From: Ensifer sp. LC11
Lineage (GTDB): Bacteria; Pseudomonadota; Alphaproteobacteria; Rhizobiales; Rhizobiaceae
Direction: 5' to 3'
Assembly (NCBI RefSeq): GCF_001695835.1
Contig: NZ_MBSO01000001.1
Coordinates: forward strand, 1-64,000
DNA length: 64,000 bases
Part shown: positions 1-8,212 of the stretch, piece after piece
Numbering within the stretch: the stretch's first letter is position 1
Layout: the number at the start of each line of letters is the position of its first letter
Notes under the pieces: generated by a model
What the model was told of the DNA's origin: nothing
The model's database searches: none
The model's input: the letters and a program-made list of their open reading frames with translations, nothing else
Translations under genes and position numbers: made by a program

Positions 1-31
1 GGATAAATCCCATGGGGATCTACCGCGATGG

Positions 32-108
<77 letters not shown>

Positions 109-112
109 AATC

Positions 113-151
113 AAAAAAAGCCCGCCAGGACAAAATCCGGCGGGCTTTTTT
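113..151 (+). terminator. Rho-independent terminator of tRNA-fMet
   Basis: GCCCGCC (120-126) pairs with GGCGGGC (139-145); the stem can extend through AGGA/TCC with one bulge. It is preceded by an A-run and followed by six T residues, four bases after the CCA end of the tRNA. Confidence 0.9.
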
Positions 152-397
152 GCGTTCCAGGCATGGCCCTGCCGTTCTCACCTCACTGCCGACCGCCGAT
201 GCCGAGCGGCGTGAGGCGAGGGCGGCCGTCGCGGGACACAAACCGCGACCGGGAGGTCGAATGCTGCAGCGTTACCGCTTTATTAATGAATACAATCGAT
301 AGTTGCTTATTCCACAGATTCCCGTGAAAGCATGAGGCTGCGCGCACACGAATAGGGCAGGGGGCGCAGGAGTGCCGCGTGCCACGAAGGATCAGAT

Positions 398-1123
398 ATG
401 ACGACAATTTCGCCGACGACGAACGCCGTACTTCAAATCCTCCGGCGGACGGTTGAATCGGATCAGGAGCCTGGCGCCGCCAACTCTACGGACGGCCTTA
501 TCAAGGCAGCCAACGGCATTTCGACCGAGCCGGGGAGGGCGACGACACAAGCCGCCGACGCTATCAACAACACCCTGCTCGATATGAAGGCGCGGGCGGA
601 CGGTTATGTCGGGATGGCGCTTGAATTTGTGAATTCCGATCGCTTCAAGTCGAGCGATCCGGATGCCAAGGAGACGTTGAAGGCCCTGCTCAACGAGAAT
701 GGTGACATATTTGCCGCTCGCATCGAAGCCGAACTCCAAAACAAGCCGGGTTTGAAACTGGAAGAAGCGATCGCCACCGCGCTAACCGCCACAGTGCGAA
801 GCAATCGCAGCCGTTTTGCCGAAACGGAGATCGTTCTCGGTTATGACCTGAAGCACCAGGCAAACCAGATTCACTACATCGCCGATGCTGATGGGCATAG
901 CTCGGGTGGGTACCTAGCGCAGGCTGCGGGTGAGGCCAGCGAAGGTCTCATGGAAGCGCGAAAATGGCATATGAACGCAAAGGACGGCGAGCTGCAGGAT
1001 GCCACCGCGGCGGTGGAAGCCGCCGATCGCAGATATCGGAACGTTTACAGCTTGCTACAGGACTGGAACACGATGTGGGCGAAGAAATTCGGCTGGAAGG
1101 ACGAACCTGCTGAGGCGCGATAG
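398..1123 (+). CDS. Hypothetical protein, 241 aa
   Basis: I do not recognise this protein. The start is supported by GAAGGA about eight bases upstream of the ATG. It has no signal peptide or membrane segment. It is alanine-rich, mostly helical in composition, and ends in a charged tail. The N-terminus is Ser/Thr-rich and polar (residues 1-50), followed by an amphipathic helical region with many A/E/K/R residues. It stands alone: the tRNA terminator lies upstream and the convergent TetR gene downstream, so it is probably monocistronic. No function is proposed; a lineage-restricted rhizobial protein is the likeliest outcome. Confidence 0.7.
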   Translation: MTTISPTTNAVLQILRRTVESDQEPGAANSTDGLIKAANGISTEPGRATTQAADAINNTLLDMKARADGYVGMALEFVNSDRFKSSDPDAKETLKALLNENGDIFAARIEAELQNKPGLKLEEAIATALTATVRSNRSRFAETEIVLGYDLKHQANQIHYIADADGHSSGGYLAQAAGEASEGLMEARKWHMNAKDGELQDATAAVEAADRRYRNVYSLLQDWNTMWAKKFGWKDEPAEAR

Positions 1124-1276
1124 GCAGTGGCGCCAAACGTACGGCCGCCCCGATGTCGATAGCGATGTTCGTGCAATTGGCGCAGCGTCGCCTATCGCAG
1201 GATAGTTCAACTACGCCGAAGCGCGCCGGTTGGGGACGTCGCCGACAAAACTCGCCGCTTCAAGAGATCGGATATT

Positions 1277-1903
1277 TCACTGTCTCGACGAAACAGTGAA
1301 ATGGTCTTGCGCCTTCTCGTTTGTCTTGGGCTCCGGTAGTGGCGCCGCTTCGTTATTCTGATCCGTGGCGGTCAGCCAGGCGCGCGTCTCGTTGAGTATC
1401 TCGTCCGACAGCTGCGGGTCATCCGTCATCCGCGACAGGATGAGTGCGCCGATCATGGCCGCCGAATTGCCGATCGCAGCGCGACGCCTCTCATCATCAT
1501 CCAAACCAGGTGCAATTTTCGCAAGGCGGAGGAATTGGCGCTCGAGGAAGGCGGTCATTTCCGCACGTGCAGCTCGTGGTTGGCGGCTCATCTCCGACCC
1601 CAGGGCAGCCAGCGGACAGCCATGTCCGAAATCGTCACGGTGCTCCGGCGAGAGGTAACGTCTAGCGACGGTTGCAAGGTCGGCGGGCTGTGGCTCGGCG
1701 TTTCCCCGAAGTTCCGCAAGGGTTTGCGCGATCAGATCATCCTTGGATTCGAAGTAGCCATAGAACCCGCCATGCGTCAGCCCGGCTGATTTCATGACGT
1801 CGGTGACCGTGACGGCGTCAAAGCCGCGTTCGCGAAACAGCCGCCCTGCGGCTTCCAGGATGGTTCTCTTGTTTTCCTCGACCTGCTGTCGGCTCACGCG
1901 CAT
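1277..1903 (-). CDS. TetR/AcrR-family repressor
   Basis: A 208-aa regulator with an N-terminal TetR helix-turn-helix (about residues 9-55; AGLTHGGFYGYFESKDDL is the typical recognition-helix region) and a divergent C-terminal ligand domain. A GTG lies three bases upstream, but the ATG at 1903 has the better spacing from AGGAGG. It is divergent from the SDR gene at 1998, and the 94-bp gap holds two matching inverted repeats, so it probably represses both itself and the SDR. The ligand is unknown; many members of this class sense quinones, aldehydes or other electrophiles. Confidence 0.9.
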   Translation of the reverse strand: MRVSRQQVEENKRTILEAAGRLFRERGFDAVTVTDVMKSAGLTHGGFYGYFESKDDLIAQTLAELRGNAEPQPADLATVARRYLSPEHRDDFGHGCPLAALGSEMSRQPRAARAEMTAFLERQFLRLAKIAPGLDDDERRRAAIGNSAAMIGALILSRMTDDPQLSDEILNETRAWLTATDQNNEAAPLPEPKTNEKAQDHFTVSSRQ

Positions 1904-1932
1904 CACCGCCTCCTGAAAATATGTTTGACATT

Positions 1933-1954
1933 ATACATGATACCCATCATATAT
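1933..1954. promoter_or_regulatory. Candidate TetR operator 1
   Basis: Inverted repeat ATACATGAT-N4-ATCATATAT with one mismatch between arms, in the divergent TetR/SDR promoter region. A second copy with the same half-site and spacer lies 26 bp away centre to centre. Confidence 0.65.
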
Positions 1955-1958
1955 CAAA

Positions 1959-1980
1959 ATACATGATCGTCATCATGAAT
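1959..1980. promoter_or_regulatory. Candidate TetR operator 2
   Basis: Inverted repeat ATACATGAT-N4-ATCATGAAT, with the same left half-site and spacer length as operator 1. It ends 17 bp before the SDR start codon, where bound repressor would block RNA polymerase or transcript start. Confidence 0.65.
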
Positions 1981-1997
1981 AACTCAGGAGTTTTCCG

Positions 1998-2786
1998 ATG
2001 AGCAAGAAACCCGCAGTCCTTGTAACCGGTGCTTCGACCGGAATTGGCGCTGTCTATGCGGAGCGATTTGCGCGCCGCGGCCACAATCTCGTACTGGTTG
2101 CCCGCAATGCCGAGCGCCTCGACGCTTTGGCGGCGCGCCTGCGCGATGAAACAGGTGTCCATGTAGATGTGGTGCCGGCCGACCTGACGAACGACCAGGA
2201 CCTCGCCAGGATCGAGCAGCGCCTCAGCGAAGATGACCATATCGGTGTGCTGATCAACAATGCCGGCACATCGATCCCGCGCGGCTTTCTTCAGCAGAAG
2301 GGCGAGGATATTTCGAAGCTGATCGCACTGAATGTCACGGCCGTCACCCGGCTGGCGCATGCCGCGGCACCCCGCTTTGCTGAAAGCGGCGAGGGGGCCA
2401 TCATCAATGTCGCTTCCGTCGTCGGGCTCGCGCCGGAAATGGGCGCCACCGTCTACGGCGCGACTAAGGCCTTCGTACTGTTCCTGTCGCAGGGGTTGAA
2501 TGTCGAGCTGGCAGCAAAGGGCGTGTATGTCCAGGCGGTCCTTCCGGCGGCGACTCGCACCGAAATCTGGGATCACGCGGGTGTCGACGTCAATACGATT
2601 GCCGGGGTGATGGAGGTGGGCGACCTCGTTGATGCGGCCCTCGTCGGCTTCGACCGCCGCGAACTGGTGACGATCCCGCCGCTGCCGGACGGCGCACAGT
2701 GGACGAGCTTTGACACCGCGCGCCAGGCGATGCTGCCGAATTTTGCGCAGTCCGAGCCCGCCGATCGCTATCGGTCCGCCGCCTGA
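1998..2786 (+). CDS. Short-chain dehydrogenase/reductase (classical SDR)
   Basis: A 262-aa NAD(P)-dependent oxidoreductase. The Rossmann motif TGASTGIG is at residues 10-17, NNAG is in beta-4, and the catalytic YGATK (YxxxK) follows a conserved serine region. The ATG has AGGAG seven bases upstream. The size and motifs suit an SDR acting on a small carbonyl or hydroxyl substrate, which cannot be named. The divergent TetR gene and its two operators overlap the promoter, suggesting induction by the substrate or a related toxic compound. A perfect stem-loop follows the gene. Confidence 0.92.
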   Translation: MSKKPAVLVTGASTGIGAVYAERFARRGHNLVLVARNAERLDALAARLRDETGVHVDVVPADLTNDQDLARIEQRLSEDDHIGVLINNAGTSIPRGFLQQKGEDISKLIALNVTAVTRLAHAAAPRFAESGEGAIINVASVVGLAPEMGATVYGATKAFVLFLSQGLNVELAAKGVYVQAVLPAATRTEIWDHAGVDVNTIAGVMEVGDLVDAALVGFDRRELVTIPPLPDGAQWTSFDTARQAMLPNFAQSEPADRYRSAA

Positions 2787-2799
2787 CCGGTGGCTTAAG

Positions 2800-2829
2800 G
2801 CGGGAGCCGGTGATCTCATCGGCTCCCGC
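2800..2829 (+). terminator. Stem-loop after the SDR gene
   Basis: A perfect 10-bp stem GCGGGAGCCG/CGGCTCCCGC with a 10-nt loop, 13 bp after the SDR stop. There is no T-run, so it is either a weak terminator or a 3'-end stabilising hairpin. Confidence 0.5.
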
Positions 2830-3043
2830 ATCGCATGAAGCGCCGGGGCCACCCGGCCGCTGCCACGTCCCTTGTTTCGCCTATACATAGTCGCGCGATC
2901 TCGACCGGGCACCTTTGAGGCGTTTGCCAAGCCTCTTCCGGCTGGTAGAGATTGGGGATCAGAGATTCGCAGCTGCCCACAGGTTTGGGCAGCGCTGGAA
3001 GATTCCCCTTCGAAACGACTGCGACAGTGAGGGCGTGACGCCG

Positions 3044-3973
3044 ATGAAAAAGTTCAATCTGGGAACAACCGACCTGTCCGTATCATCCGCCGTTCTCGGC
3101 CTGATGCGGATCGCCGATCTCAGCGATGACGCCATTGCCCGGCTCTACGGCAAGGCGCGGGACGCCGGCATCAACGTGTTCGACCACGCCGACATCTATG
3201 GTGGCGAACTGCACGCCTGCGAGCGTCGCTTCGGCGATGCGCTGCGGCTGAAGCCAACCGAGCGCGCGCAGATCGTTATTCAGAGCAAGTGCGGAATCCG
3301 GCGCGGCTATTTCGACTTCTCCCGCGACCATATCCTGCAGTCCGTCGATCGCTCACTTGCGGCGCTGAAGACCGACTATCTCGATCTTCTGTTGCTGCAT
3401 CGCCCGGATGCCCTGGTGGAACCGGAGGAGGTGGCCGATGCCTTCGACCGTTTGCACGCGGCCGGCAAGGTCAGGCATTTCGGCGTCTCCAACCACACGC
3501 CGCGGCAGATCGATCTCCTGAAGACGGCCGTGCGCCAGCCGCTGGTCGCCAACCAGATCCAGCTCAGCATCGCGCATGCTCCGTCCATTGCCTTTGGCAT
3601 TGCCGCGAACATGGCGGGTCTCGAGCAGTCGATCGATCGTGACGGCGAGGTGGTTGTCTATTCGCGGATCAATCGCATGACGCTACAGGCCTGGTCGCCG
3701 TTCCAGCAGGGCTTCTTCGGCGGCGTCTTCGTCGGCGACGAGACGAATTTTCCCGACCTCAACCGGGTGCTGACTGAACTCTCCGAAAAGTATGCGGTGT
3801 CGCCGTCGGCGGTCGCCTATGCCTGGATCGCGCGGCATCCGGCGAACATCCAGGTGGTCCTGGGAACAACGAGCCCTGAGCGGCTGGCAGACATCGCGCC
3901 CGGTGCGGTTATCACGCTGTCGCGCGAGGACTGGTATCGCCTCTTCACCGCCGCAGGGCATGTGCTGCCCTGA
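3044..3973 (+). CDS. Aldo/keto reductase (YdhF-like)
   Basis: A 309-aa NADPH-dependent aldo/keto reductase with a TIM-barrel pattern. FDHADIYGG carries the catalytic Asp and Tyr, followed by the Lys strand (IQSKCGI), the FGVSNHT motif and the C-terminal cofactor-binding GTTSPERL. I chose the ATG at 3044 (MKKFNLG) because GTGAGGG precedes it and the protein then aligns from its first strand; an upstream in-frame ATG adds 43 residues unlike the family. The gene converges on the next one across a shared terminator. Its substrate is unknown; E. coli YdhF is the nearest architecture I recall. Confidence 0.9.
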   Translation: MKKFNLGTTDLSVSSAVLGLMRIADLSDDAIARLYGKARDAGINVFDHADIYGGELHACERRFGDALRLKPTERAQIVIQSKCGIRRGYFDFSRDHILQSVDRSLAALKTDYLDLLLLHRPDALVEPEEVADAFDRLHAAGKVRHFGVSNHTPRQIDLLKTAVRQPLVANQIQLSIAHAPSIAFGIAANMAGLEQSIDRDGEVVVYSRINRMTLQAWSPFQQGFFGGVFVGDETNFPDLNRVLTELSEKYAVSPSAVAYAWIARHPANIQVVLGTTSPERLADIAPGAVITLSREDWYRLFTAAGHVLP

Positions 3974-3998
3974 CGGACCACTTGAGGAGCCGAATGTG

Positions 3999-4030
3999 AA
4001 AAGGCCCGCTCGGATCTGAGCGGGCCTTTT
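3999..4030. terminator. Bidirectional rho-independent terminator
   Basis: AAAAGGCCCGCTC (3999-4011) pairs perfectly with GAGCGGGCCTTTT (4018-4030), with further T residues after it on the plus strand. It sits between the convergent aldo/keto reductase and DMGDH-like genes and can serve both. Confidence 0.92.
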
Positions 4031-4057
4031 GTTTTTTAAACGTCGCACGTCGGCGTA

Positions 4058-6619
4058 TCAGGTGCGCGGCTTCAGGTTCTCGGGGTCGTAGAGCGGCTTG
4101 TAGCCAACGCCGACGACCTCGACCGGATAGGTCTCGGCGAAATACTCGACGGTGAGCTTGCGGCCGACCTGGCAATGGGACCAGGGCAGATAGGCAAGCG
4201 CGATGTTCTTGCCGATCGTCGGTCCGAAGGCGATCGAAGTGGTGTAGGAGCGGCGGCCGAGTTCGTCGACCAGCACCTTGCCGGTTTCCGGATCCATCAC
4301 CGGCAGGGTGCCGACCGGATAGCGCTTGACGCCATTCTTGTCAGTGTTCTCAGTCAGCACGAGCGTGCAGAGCATGGCGGGCTGGTGCTCGCGTGCCTTG
4401 TATTCAAGGTGCTTGGCCTTGCCGCGGAAGTCGACGTCCTTGACCTTCGGACGGGCAAGGTCGGCCTCAATCAGGTTGTACTGGGTGAGAAGATCGGCGT
4501 TCTGCAGGCGCAGGCTCTTTTCCATGCGGCGCGAGTTGGCATAGGTTTCGACGCCGAAAGCCATGACGCCGGTTGCGCGCAGCGCGTCCCAGACGGCAAG
4601 CCCGTCCTCGTACTTCATGTGCAGTTCCCAGCCCTGCTCGCCAACATAGGAGATGCGGAAGGCGGTGACTTTTTTACCGGCAATCTCGATCGGTTTGATC
4701 GCAGCGAAGGCGAAGTTCTCGATGTCCAGACCGGCCGGGTCGGCAACCACCTTTTTCAGGTTCTCGCGGGCATTCGGTCCCCAGATACCGATGGTGACGA
4801 ACTTTTCCGAAACGTCGGTGATGGTGACGTCGAGGCCCCGATCCTCGGCGACGCGGCGCATGTAGTGGAAGTCGCGCGGGCCGGCGTCGGCGCCGTTCAC
4901 GAGACGGCCGCGGTCGGCCATGCGGAAGACGGTGAAGTCGGCCCGCACCATGCCCTCGTCGTCGAGGAAGTGGGTGTAGATGCCCTTGCCGATGTTGCCG
5001 TCGCCGCCGATCTTGGCGGCGCAAAGCCACTCAAGCAGCTCGACATGGTCAGGGCCTTCGATGTCGACCATGTGGAAGTGCGAGAGGTTGACGATGCCGC
5101 AATCCTCGCTCATCGCCAGATGCTCGGCGTTGGAGACGCGCCAGAAATGGCGGCTGTCCCACTCGTTCTGCCGCACCGGAACGCGATCGCCGTATTTTTC
5201 GAGCAGATGTTCGTTGGCGGCGTAGCCATGGGCGCGCTCCCAGCCGCCGAGCTCCATGAAGTAGCCGCCGAGTTCCTTCTCGCGCTCGTAGAAGGGCGAG
5301 CGCTTGACGTTGCGGCCGCTCGCATAGGGCTCGCGGGTGTGCACGGCGGGGTAGTAGATCTTCTGCGCCGCCTCGAAGCAGCGACCCTCGATGAACTTCT
5401 CCTCGAGCTGGTGCGGGTAGAAGCGGGAATAATCGATCGAGGCATGGTCGATCTCGGTGCGGCCGTCCGTCATCCAGTCGGCGATCAGCTTGCCGTAGCC
5501 GGGGCCGTCCTTCACCCAGATGGCGACGCAGTACCAGAGGCCGCGCACCTTCTGGCTCTCGCCGCAGGAGGGACCACCGGCGGCTGACACCTGCAGCAGG
5601 CCGTTGAAGGAGTGGCTCTCGTTGTAGCCAAGCTCGCCGAGGATCGGCGTCAGTTCCATGGCGCGCTCGAGCGGCTCGATGATCTGCTCCATCTCGAGGT
5701 CGCGCTGTGACGGCGACAGGCGCGCCTCATGCTTTTCAAGGATATTGCGCGGATGGCAGAGGCGGGGATTGGTGGTCTCGTAATAGCCCCACTCGATCTG
5801 GCCGCCTTCGGTGGTCTTCGGGTCACCGGTGTCGCGCATATAGGCCGAGTTGCCCTGGTCACGCAAAAGCGGGAAGCCGATTTCCTTGCCGGTGCCTTCG
5901 AATTCGTTGTACGGGCCGAAGAAGGTGAGCGGATGGTCGACCGGCATGACCGGCAGGTCCTCGCCGACCATTTCGGCGATGAGGCGGCCCCAGATACCGG
6001 CGCAAACGATGACATGATCGGCCATGATCGTGCCGCGATGGGTGACGACGCCCTTGATGCGGCCGTTCTCGACGATGAGCGACTTTGCCGGCGTGTTGCC
6101 GAAGACCTGGAGCTTGCCGGACTTTTCTGCCGCGTCGACGAGCTTGCCGGCAACGGTCTGCGAGCGCGGGATGACGAGGCCGGCGTCCGGATCGAACATG
6201 CCGCCCATCACCTGATCTTCCTCGATCAGCGGGAACATCTTCTTGATTTCAGCCGGCGAGACATAATGCGCGCGGGTGCCGAAGGCTTTTGCCGAGGACA
6301 GCTTGCGCTTGATTTCCTCCATCCAGACATCGTCGCCGGTGCGTGCGACTTCAAGGCCGCCGATGCGGGCGTAGTGGCCCATCTTCTCGAAGAAATCGAT
6401 CGAGTACTGCGTCGTCCAGACCGAGAGATAGTCGTGGCTGGTGGTGTAGCAGAAGTCCGAGGCATGCGCCGTCGAGCCGATATCGGTCGGCACGCCTGAT
6501 TTGTCGATGCCGACGATATCGTCCCAGCCGCGCTCGATCAGGTGATGCGCGATCGAGGCTCCAACGATGCCACCCAGCCCGATGATTACGACCTTCGCCT
6601 TTTGCGGAAACTCTGCCAT
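4058..6619 (-). CDS. DMGDH/sarcosine dehydrogenase-like FAD oxidoreductase fused to a GcvT domain
   Basis: An 853-aa two-part enzyme. Residues 1-380 are a DAO-type FAD oxidoreductase; the following linker resembles FAO_M, and about 480-850 form the folate-binding aminomethyltransferase (GCV_T plus C-terminal barrel) domain. The family oxidatively demethylates N-methylated glycines and passes the one-carbon unit to tetrahydrofolate. His52 in STAHAS lies where dimethylglycine and sarcosine dehydrogenases attach FAD covalently. The nucleotide-binding loop reads IIGLGGIVG, one residue longer than the usual GGGxVG. It is a single gene, with the ROK regulator divergent upstream. The exact substrate (dimethylglycine, sarcosine or another N-methyl amine) is not settled by sequence. 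Confidence 0.88.
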   Translation of the reverse strand: MAEFPQKAKVVIIGLGGIVGASIAHHLIERGWDDIVGIDKSGVPTDIGSTAHASDFCYTTSHDYLSVWTTQYSIDFFEKMGHYARIGGLEVARTGDDVWMEEIKRKLSSAKAFGTRAHYVSPAEIKKMFPLIEEDQVMGGMFDPDAGLVIPRSQTVAGKLVDAAEKSGKLQVFGNTPAKSLIVENGRIKGVVTHRGTIMADHVIVCAGIWGRLIAEMVGEDLPVMPVDHPLTFFGPYNEFEGTGKEIGFPLLRDQGNSAYMRDTGDPKTTEGGQIEWGYYETTNPRLCHPRNILEKHEARLSPSQRDLEMEQIIEPLERAMELTPILGELGYNESHSFNGLLQVSAAGGPSCGESQKVRGLWYCVAIWVKDGPGYGKLIADWMTDGRTEIDHASIDYSRFYPHQLEEKFIEGRCFEAAQKIYYPAVHTREPYASGRNVKRSPFYEREKELGGYFMELGGWERAHGYAANEHLLEKYGDRVPVRQNEWDSRHFWRVSNAEHLAMSEDCGIVNLSHFHMVDIEGPDHVELLEWLCAAKIGGDGNIGKGIYTHFLDDEGMVRADFTVFRMADRGRLVNGADAGPRDFHYMRRVAEDRGLDVTITDVSEKFVTIGIWGPNARENLKKVVADPAGLDIENFAFAAIKPIEIAGKKVTAFRISYVGEQGWELHMKYEDGLAVWDALRATGVMAFGVETYANSRRMEKSLRLQNADLLTQYNLIEADLARPKVKDVDFRGKAKHLEYKAREHQPAMLCTLVLTENTDKNGVKRYPVGTLPVMDPETGKVLVDELGRRSYTTSIAFGPTIGKNIALAYLPWSHCQVGRKLTVEYFAETYPVEVVGVGYKPLYDPENLKPRT

Positions 6620-7000
6620 TGATTGCGACCCTAGTTGGTTTGGAAGCCGGATTTTAGGGCTTGATACATCGCGACTAGAGCCTGTCTACGACATAATCAT
6701 CAAACTGCACGACCAGAGCCGAGCAATCTGTGGATCGCGGGACGAGAGTTGTCGAGACGGTCATGCCACTGATTTCGTGAGAAAAAGCGCCAGTGGGCGC
6801 AAGCGTGATCCTATCTAGCATATCGCAAATCCCGACGCATCCGAATGCGGCATCGCCGCCTCCTGCCGAATGCGGTTGCGGAATATTCCTGTTCCCCGTG
6901 GCAGCGGAGTTCGCCCCGAAAGATAATCCCATCGGGTAAGATTGACAGCGATGTCTGATATTAATAAGTTCGGTAACAGAACGAATTAAAAGAGGTCCCC
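6620..7000. other. Divergent intergenic region with no gene
   Basis: 381 bp between the divergent DMGDH-like and ROK genes. I see no convincing coding frame. A TTGACA (6942-6947) lies upstream of the ROK gene but no well-spaced -10 follows it. A long palindrome at 6961-6989 lies just before the ROK ribosome-binding site AGAGG (6991-6995). The remainder shows nothing I can assign. Confidence 0.6.
6961..6989. promoter_or_regulatory. Candidate ROK-repressor operator
   Basis: A 29-bp palindrome with perfect outer and inner arms: TTAAT-N2-GTTC-N7-GAAC-N2-ATTAA. Its AT-rich ends with TTC/GAA cores are broadly like NagC/Mlc-type ROK operators. It ends 11 bp before the GTG start of the ROK gene, a position suited to autorepression of the operon. 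Confidence 0.5.
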
Positions 7001-8212
7001 GTGAACGACAGCTTGCGCATCTCCCGGAAGTTCTCTCAGCGCTCCGTCATGGAGGCGATCGTCCAGGGTGGGCCGATTTCGCGTGCATCGATTTCCAAGC
7101 AGACTGGTCTTTCCAAGCAGACCATTTCGGAAATCGTTCGCGGTCTCGAGGAGGAGGGCTGGGTTCAGGAGACCGGCCGCACCAGCGGCCATGTTGGACG
7201 CACGGCCGTCACCTACGAACTGGTCTGCCATGCCGCCTTCATCATCGCTGTCGACCTCGGCGGCACGAAGGTGCGCGTGGCGATCACCGATCTCGCATGC
7301 CAGATCTTCGCCGAAGACACGGCGCCGACCGATCCGCGCGGCGGCCGCTTCGTTGTCGAGCAGATCGCCGCCATGGCTTTTGATGCGGCAGATCGGCAGA
7401 AGATCGCCCGCGAGAAGATCCGGCTCGCGGTGGTTGGCGTTCCGGGCGCACCCTGCAGCGAGACCGGCCGCGTGTTGCTCGCGCCGAACATCGCCGGCTT
7501 CGATACGATGGATGTCGTCGGCGCCTTCGAGGAAGTGCTCGGTTTTGGTGCCATGCTTGAAAACGACGTCAATCTCGCGGTTCTCGGTGAGAACTGGCTG
7601 GGGCAGGGGCAGGGCATCGACAATCTCGCCTATGTGGCGCTGGGCACCGGCGTGGGCAGTGGGCTGATGGTCGGCGGCCACCTGGTGCGCGGTGTCAGTA
7701 ATGCGGCCGGCGAAATGGGTTTCCTGCCGCTCGGCGCCGATCCGTTCGAGGCGGAATCGCTGCGCACCGGCGCCTTCGAGCGGGCCGTCGCATCGCACGG
7801 CATGGCGGAGCGCTATGCAGCACTTTCGGGCAAGACCGTTCCGGTGCCCACGATCTTCGCCAACGCGGAAGCCGGCGATGCGGCGGCCCTCACGGTGCTC
7901 GACGAGACCGCGAGGTTTCTCGCGGCCGGCGTTGCGGCGATTGCCGCGATCGCCAACCCGCAGAAAGTCATTCTCGGCGGATCGATCGGGCTGAGGCCGG
8001 AGATGCTAGCGCGGGTGAAAGCCTTCCTGCCGCAGTGTTTTCCCTATCCGGTCAATGTCGAGACGGGCGAGCTCGGTTCGCGCGCCGCGATCATCGGCGC
8101 TGCGGCGATCGGGCTTGGCCAGTTGCACAACACCCTGTTCGGGGTCGATGCGCCTGATGGCCGCATCTCGCTGCCCCGGGCAAACGTCACAGCACTTCGG
8201 GAGGCAATCTGA
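7001..8212 (+). CDS. ROK-family transcriptional regulator
   Basis: A 403-aa protein starting at GTG, with AGAGG five bases upstream. Residues 10-65 form a winged helix (ISRASISKQTGLSKQTISEIV) and about 85-380 a ROK sugar-kinase fold with the phosphate-binding DLGGTKVR and the GTGVGSGL motif. The cysteine-rich zinc motif seen in NagC/Mlc-type proteins is not evident. It overlaps the M20 gene (TGATG) and so heads a seven-gene operon with a CUT2 sugar importer. By analogy with XylR/NagC/FrcR-type ROK repressors it probably senses the imported compound and controls the operon through the palindrome upstream. Confidence 0.92.
   Translation: MNDSLRISRKFSQRSVMEAIVQGGPISRASISKQTGLSKQTISEIVRGLEEEGWVQETGRTSGHVGRTAVTYELVCHAAFIIAVDLGGTKVRVAITDLACQIFAEDTAPTDPRGGRFVVEQIAAMAFDAADRQKIAREKIRLAVVGVPGAPCSETGRVLLAPNIAGFDTMDVVGAFEEVLGFGAMLENDVNLAVLGENWLGQGQGIDNLAYVALGTGVGSGLMVGGHLVRGVSNAAGEMGFLPLGADPFEAESLRTGAFERAVASHGMAERYAALSGKTVPVPTIFANAEAGDAAALTVLDETARFLAAGVAAIAAIANPQKVILGGSIGLRPEMLARVKAFLPQCFPYPVNVETGELGSRAAIIGAAAIGLGQLHNTLFGVDAPDGRISLPRANVTALREAI

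Noticed and set aside
6620-7000. Riboswitch for glycine or sarcosine upstream of the DMGDH-like gene
   Set aside because: I find no paired conserved aptamer core on the minus strand; only scattered short repeats.
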